Positions 54,691-64,000 of a DNA stretch of 64,000 nucleotides are shown in pieces. Each line of letters opens with the position of its first letter. Position 1 is the first letter of the stretch. Both the position numbers and the translations under genes were made by a program. Origin of the DNA: Latrodectus hesperus (lineage: Eukaryota > Arthropoda > Arachnida > Araneae > Theridiidae); assembly GCA_037975125.1 (NCBI GenBank), contig JAJQOW010000014.1, positions 2,284,786 through 2,348,785 of the forward strand, read 5' to 3'. Under the pieces are notes generated by a model that was not told the origin of the DNA, ran no database searches, and saw only the letters and a program-made list of their open reading frames with translations.

Positions 54691-57600
54691 GAATCATGGA
54701 AAGTTCATGATTACTTTCTTGGATTATTTGAGCTTTGTAAAAGTCAACCTATTGTCAAAATGCTATTATAAGTTTTTAACATGTTTTCGAGAAGATTGGT
54801 AAATAATCGGTCATCTTCGAGTGTTTAAACAGAGGAAACCAGGAAAATATATATTCGGTCCTTCTGGTCATGAACTTTATTTTGAATTTCTATACATATT
54901 CTGTCTTCTGTAGCCACTTCACTAAAAGTATCTTTGCTTTCTTTAGCTTTTCATCTTTTCCAAAACATTTTGTACTCAAAAACACTTTCAGCTTGGATAA
55001 AAGGAGGGAACTCTACTCTAAAAACATATTCTAAGCTGTCAAAAATGACCCTTTCTATAAACATTCTTGAAGTGTGATTAGAATGTGAAGGCGGAAAGAG
55101 ACTAGGGAGAAGTATAATTACTCCAGAAAATAGTTTTTAAGTCCTATTTTGGAAAGTTAATCGTAATTTTCTTAAATTCACACACAAAAAACATTTTAAA
55201 GAGATTCTTTAAAAATTTTCCTCATTTACAATGTATTTTGTAGGAAATATACAGTAGAGCTTCTCCTTATTTACCAATAGTTTTTGAACAGCTATAATAA
55301 ATAAGATAAATTTATTTAAAATATAGGAAGATTTTTATCTCGAGATATAGCAGAAGTTTCTAAATATGCAACGAAATTATATTTTTCCAGTAAATATAAA
55401 TCTATATTAAATATATCTTTGCTATACTTTATCAAAACATTGCATTTATTTTTCAAATTATCTTGGTAATATAACTTCAAATTAATATTTTGTGGATTAA
55501 AGAAAAATATACTTGTACATATTCTAATAGCATCATTTTGAATGATTGCAGAAATAATATAGTAGTTACTAAGGTCCGGTTATTTAACAAAATGACTTAA
55601 ATCCACTTGAAATATAAATTTTAAAATATTTCCCAAAATTACATTTAACGTATTTCAAATTTTATGACAATATGTTCATAACTGAAAATTAATTAAAATC
55701 ATGCAATTGATCTGAATTTTCTTAGTTAGAATTTAACTTATAGTGATGCAAATTTCCTTCCTACATATTTATCTATTTAATATTAATAACAATATTCCAT
55801 TATAAACATGATTCACAGAAAGTTATAGTTTAAATTATTTTTAAATTTTTGAATAAATTATATTATTAATAATATTTTTAATTGAGATGAATAAAATAAT
55901 GTTAATTTAAAGTTATTAAATTTTAGCACCTTTCTTTGATATGCAATGATAGAAATATTGTTAAAGGAATTAAATTTAATAATTAAAGGGTTTTGATTAT
56001 ACAAATAAATTACAAAATTAAGAGAGAAAGAAAGAGAAAATCAGCGCAAAAATTTAATTTAAATCCTTACATGATTCTTCGTGTAATTTAGAAAATCGAT
56101 AAGATATCTATATTATATAATGCTAAAAATTAGAAAAGCTTATTATCATTTGTGGCAAAAACATAATAGGGTAATAAAGAAATTGTAAGAGCATACTTTA
56201 CTGCATACTTTTTATTGCACATAGCATTACTTTATTGTACATCATTTTTCATTAAATTTGTTGCCTTTATTTTTCAGGAAACAGCCGGATTCTAAGATTT
56301 CCAGTGTTTTTATCATTTTTCTTCTGTTTTTTTATAAAAGAGGTATTCAATTGTTTTCATCTTTTTTCAAATATTGCAGCAAAAACTGATTAATGATTAA
56401 TTTCCGTTAAGACTTTTCTTCTTTAGTAACGAAGATTATTAGAAAGATAATTCATTTCTATTTAGATTTGATTGAACATAAAGGCTGATTGATGATATGC
56501 TTCTATTCTAAACATCCACATATTTTCAAATAATTACATAGAAAATTTAAATCCTGTCAACTACTTGGATCAAACAAATAAAACTTATATATTTAAGAAA
56601 TTCACAAGGATCAATCATGCCAGAAATTACAAAAATTACAAAACAAACTATTCAAAATCAAATTTGCTTTTTAAGTTTTAAATGCAATACAACATGAAAA
56701 TTTAAATTAAAAGCTTATACGATTTGTAAATATTTTAGGAATAAAGCAATTTCAATTTATGCATGTATAGCACAAGAAAGTTTTAAAATAAAATTAATTA
56801 ATATTATGAATGACGAAATAAATTTAGTAATAAATTTGTTTGAATGAAAAATTAAAAGGATTTAACTTAATGTTTAATAATATATTTGGTCAATATCAAT
56901 TATTTTTATCTGTTTAACCACTAATTATTAGCATTTAAAATTAGGAATATCAATTCATTATGTAATCCTAAATGGTATAAAAATATTTATAAACCTTGAG
57001 TTTGTAAAAGCCCATGATTGAAATCTCGATGTAATCGATTATCCATTCACGTTTTAATCAAATTCAGAATTCATTAAGAATTAAAACTTGAATAATCCCA
57101 GAACATTCCGCCGATTTATTGTTTACACATTTAAGGAAATTATCCTTCAAAATATATTAAAATATAATCTCATTATAAGCATGAATTTCTAGATGGAAAT
57201 AGGTTTAATTCACATTTTAATCTCCTAATTACATATTATGATAAAATAATTTTGCTCTTAAATGCGTATTAAAACTAATTTCACGATTATTGCATAATAC
57301 AAACTGCGTAATGAAATTTTATATCTGAACAATCTTAAGTAATTTGAATGCAATAAACTAAAGCGGAATGTAAAATGTAATAATTCTTTAATATCTCTGT
57401 TTTTCTTTATTTTTCTTTCTTTACTTTTAAAATTTTAAAAGTTAAAAAGTAAAATCAAGAAAATTAAATACAGAAATTAATTAAATACAGAAAGAGGTGA
57501 TGAGGAAATTGTTCTATTTTATCAGGAAAAAGAAAACAAGAGTGGGTTGAAATTTTTTAGAACAAAGCACGCAGCCCAATAGCTTCAAACAAAAAAACTA

Positions 57601-58220
57601 TAGAAGAGAAAAGTTACTCAAAAAACATGAAAAATAATTTTAGGAATATTTTGTTTTTAAATATATTTATTTATAAGAAAATGCTTAGTAAACAACATGC
57701 ATAGCTTGAAAGGACATATGAAAATATAATTTATTAAAACAAAAGATATGCGACTATAAATTACAGAATATTAAACAATAAAAACTATGTAAATAAGTAA
57801 TGAATATTATAATCAAAATGATTCATGCATAAAAACATTACTAAATAATGACTGATTACACTACAAATTGAATAAAAAATAGTTTTTAAGTAAGAAAACA
57901 CTTATTGCAAAGTTTGGTTTTCATTTTCATAAATGAGCTCTGGATTCATTACTCTTTATGCTAAAACGCATTTTATTGATAAAAATATGATTTATATTGG
58001 AATCATTTTTTCTTTCATAATACTTGTTTTCATAGGTAACATGATACAGCGCTATTAAAACAAACTTTTTTTTTATATCTTCTTAAATTAATCTAATATA
58101 CCAACGTACCAAATTTCTAAGGGATTAGTAATGTCATGATTATACCCCATAACTTCACATTCTTTTCCGCTTGAAATACTACCCATAATCTAGCAATAAT
58201 AATACAGCAAGACATGGAAT
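54691..58220. other. Long AT-rich spacer, no feature seen
   Basis: 3.5 kb without a gene, a tRNA-like head or a transposon fragment that I can recognise. Confidence 0.65.
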
Positions 58221-58618
58221 GTACCATATCCTGTTGTTGGTTATGACACTTGGACAAGCCAAGCTCGGGTTGTGCGAATTAAGTCAATAGAGAGCGTCTT
58301 TCATTCTGATCAGAGCACCACAAAGGTGAAAGTACGACTTTGCTCTTTTTAAGGTGCCTCGTCATTTTGAACCACGGTCAGGTGACGAGGCCACACCTGA
58401 GCTGGCACCCTCCTCTCCACATTCACTCCACATCAGCGGAAGGACTTTGGATGTCACATATTAACGTCCCCAACCCACGGAGTTCCAGCAACCCAGTGAA
58501 TGAGAGTACACCGTGGTCACCCTCCCAACCACTGCCCGCGGCAAATGATCCTTCACTTTGCTGAGCTTACGGGAAGCGGCGTGAAGCTACTGAGCCACTG
58601 GAGCTCGTACTATATCCT
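58221..58618 (-). repeat. SINE E, with target-site duplication and 5S-like promoter motifs
   Basis: A GC-rich dispersed repeat, element 58233-58606, on the minus strand, flanked by 12-bp direct repeats (11 of 12 identical) at 58221-58232 and 58607-58618. It starts GAGCTCCAGTGGCTCAGTAG and ends in CCAACAAC. The first 120 bases hold AAGCTCAGCAAAGT and TTGGGAGGGTGACC, resembling the 5S rRNA box A and box C. The central block around GAACCACGGTCAGG and CACCTGAGCTGGCACCC I recall as common in spider genomes. A second copy lies at 49095-49400. Confidence 0.85.
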
Positions 58619-58734
58619 TTTTCTATCTTTTAAAAAGAATTATTATAAATGTTCCTCTCAAGAAACTTTCGCAATTCCAGTATTCCCACATTACTCCTGT
58701 TTCTTTTTTCGAATAAAATGAATGCTGAGATTAC

Positions 58735-58935
58735 TATAACCTAATGGTTTCTGAGTGGATAGTCTCAGGTCCGATCTTAGCTGCTTTGGAACAACGAGGG
58801 ATGGGTGTTGCACATGTGCTATTTGCTTGATTATCTGTTAAAGGAGATGTCGGGGAGTTTTCTGGGTTTCTCTTCCCTTTTCGATACGTTAATATGGCCC
58901 ATTATCAGTGAAAACTCCTCTTAGAAAGCAGCAAA
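58735..58935 (+). repeat. Possible SINE remnant
   Basis: Less AT-rich block with TGGTTTCTGAGTGGATAG (box-A-like) and a weak CTCAGGTCCGATC about 20 bases on, then GGGGAGTTTTCTGGGTTTCT, a phrase I recall from spider repeats. There are no clear ends. Confidence 0.35.
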
Positions 58936-60606
<1,671 letters not shown>

Positions 60607-61338
60607 AATTGCACACTTTTTATTTTTATTAATTACTCACTGAATTAATTTTATTAAAATTTAATTTGAAAGAACTTAAAAATTTCGAATGGACTAATAA
60701 GTTGTATTTCTCATGATTTGATTTCAAAACATATCTTCATTTCATCCAGCGGTGGCATTATTTGTCGAAGTTCATAGATGAGTGAGAAATTCATTGTTCA
60801 TAGATAAGATCGATGCTAAATCTATGAACTCATATATGAACATCGTCATTCATAGATGAATTCAAAGATCCAGAGCGGTGGGATTCTTTGTTCATAGAAA
60901 GACATGAGTGATTCATCTTCACTCAAGTCATCAAATAAAAATTCTTGACTTTCTTTAGTTATGACAGTTATAAAGAGCCTGCATGTGTGAATGTCCAAGA
61001 TATCTTCAGCATCACTCCAAGCATAGATTGACAAGTGCATTGCACCTGAAACGTCAATTTCTTAAGGTGATTTTAAATCATAATCACTCCTTACAAAAGT
61101 ACCTGACATTCATTTGCCCTTATTAAGCTGTTTATTATACTTTGATGCATAGACTTTGACAGGAGCTTAACAATATGACAAATATTCTACTCGAATTCCT
61201 TTAGAAAATCTGAAATGTCAACATTAGCGGTGAATTTAGTTATCCACAATTTGCAGGATTTAGAAGTCACCTATGAAAATGTTGATCCACACAGAAATTA
61301 TGATACCATAAAATAAAAAGAGTAAAAATATTAAGAAA
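60607..61338. other. Spacer with clustered CATAGATGA motifs
   Basis: Between 60770 and 60900 the motif TTCATAGAT and its reverse complement recur at least five times in both orientations. The minus frame 60846-61040 is acidic but unassigned. Confidence 0.5.
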
Positions 61339-63463
<2,125 letters not shown>

Positions 63464-64000
63464 CAGAGTGATCTTTTTCAAAGTGACAGTGTTTGGAGCG
63501 TCCTGTAACACAATCTAATATAGCCGAAATGACACCAAACTAGGTATTGAGACTAATCAAGACATGGGAAAGAAATTCCGTATAAAACATTTTAGTTCAA
63601 AAGTCACCGCTAGTATATTTTGAGGCGCTGCTGTAGCTTACAATAACGAGAATCAGCATGAAACACAGGTATCAAAGCAAAATGCAAATGTTGTTCGATG
63701 ATAGTGCAGTAATAGCGGCTATAAAAGCAAGTAGTAGACAGCTCCGACAAATAATTTCAGCTGAAGCAAACGAGCTCCAATTGCCATGTCCTTCACGTTA
63801 CCTGAACGTGCAATTATTTGGTGGAGTATCAAATTTGTTTATTCTGAAAAACAACATAACAAAGACAGCGCGGAACATTCTTCTTGATATGATAAGTGAG
63901 GCAGTGGAGAACATTGTGCACCGAATGCACGGTGTTATTTCTGAAGACGGTGCTCGCATGGAATGTGGTCTAATTCCTCACCGGGGAAGTTAATGTAATA
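63464..64000 (+). mobile_element. Mariner-like element, left part, runs off the window
   Basis: Begins after TA with CAGAGTGATCTTTTTCAAAG, close to the CAGGGTG start common in mariner-like elements. It has a 190-base leader rich in phrases I recall from spider copies (GTCACCGCTAG, GGCGCTGCTGTAGC). An ATG at 63658 opens a 111-codon frame. Its N-terminal 45 residues (FDDSAVIAAIKASSRQL...) are unassigned. Its end (DMISEAVENIVHRM...VISEDGARMECGL...HRGS) resembles the last helix region of a mariner-type transposase. The catalytic core is missing, so the copy is probably internally deleted. Identification is tentative. Confidence 0.42.

Overview
This window is eukaryotic, strongly AT-rich, non-coding DNA crowded with degraded transposable elements. 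I find no host gene that I can defend. Long pure (TA)n arrays, tRNA-headed SINEs, non-LTR retrotransposons with an APE endonuclease and RNase H, DD34E Tc1 elements and a Helentron-like end all point to an arthropod. From memory the repeat style is most like a spider, but that is an inference rather than something the sequence proves.

Layout. 0-10 kb: AT-rich spacer with six (TA)n arrays, one of them a (TA)n(GT)56 compound. 10.18-14.24 kb: a minus-strand, two-ORF non-LTR retrotransposon (gag-like ORF1 with CCHC knuckles; ORF2 with endonuclease, reverse transcriptase and RNase H), broken by stops, frameshifts, an inverted duplication and an internal deletion. 16.6-18.15 kb: a second non-LTR remnant on the plus strand. 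20.5-20.9 kb: the C-terminal tail of a third, RTE-like ORF2. 21-33 kb: a SINE-rich stretch (families here named A, B, C and D). 36-42.2 kb: two related Tc1-like elements. One (36 kb) is cut short by a poly-T tract. The other (40.06-42.2 kb) is flanked by TA and carries a nested 759-bp element with terminal inverted repeats and an exact 9-bp target-site duplication. 43.3-43.85 kb: a two-monomer higher-order tandem repeat. 45.9-46.7 kb: a LINE-derived element that keeps both ends and has lost its middle, flanked by a 13-bp duplication. 49-51 kb: SINE copies. 54.0-54.7 kb: a four-copy minisatellite. 58.2-58.6 kb: a SINE with 5S-like promoter motifs. 61.3-62.5 kb: a Helentron-like element between two TA arrays. 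63.46-64 kb: the start of a mariner-like element that runs off the window.

The elements relate mostly by nesting and dependence. Several SINE copies have clear 9-13 bp target duplications and CAA-type tails, so they were mobilised by a LINE machinery. The tail of the 16.6-18.15 kb LINE resembles the tail of SINE B. The 36-kb Tc1 copy preserves the empty form of the site where the nested element landed in the 40-kb copy. A further recurring theme is short, often perfect inverted repeats with 0-15 nt loops scattered through unrelated DNA, which look like fold-back duplications. No undescribed multi-gene system is visible.
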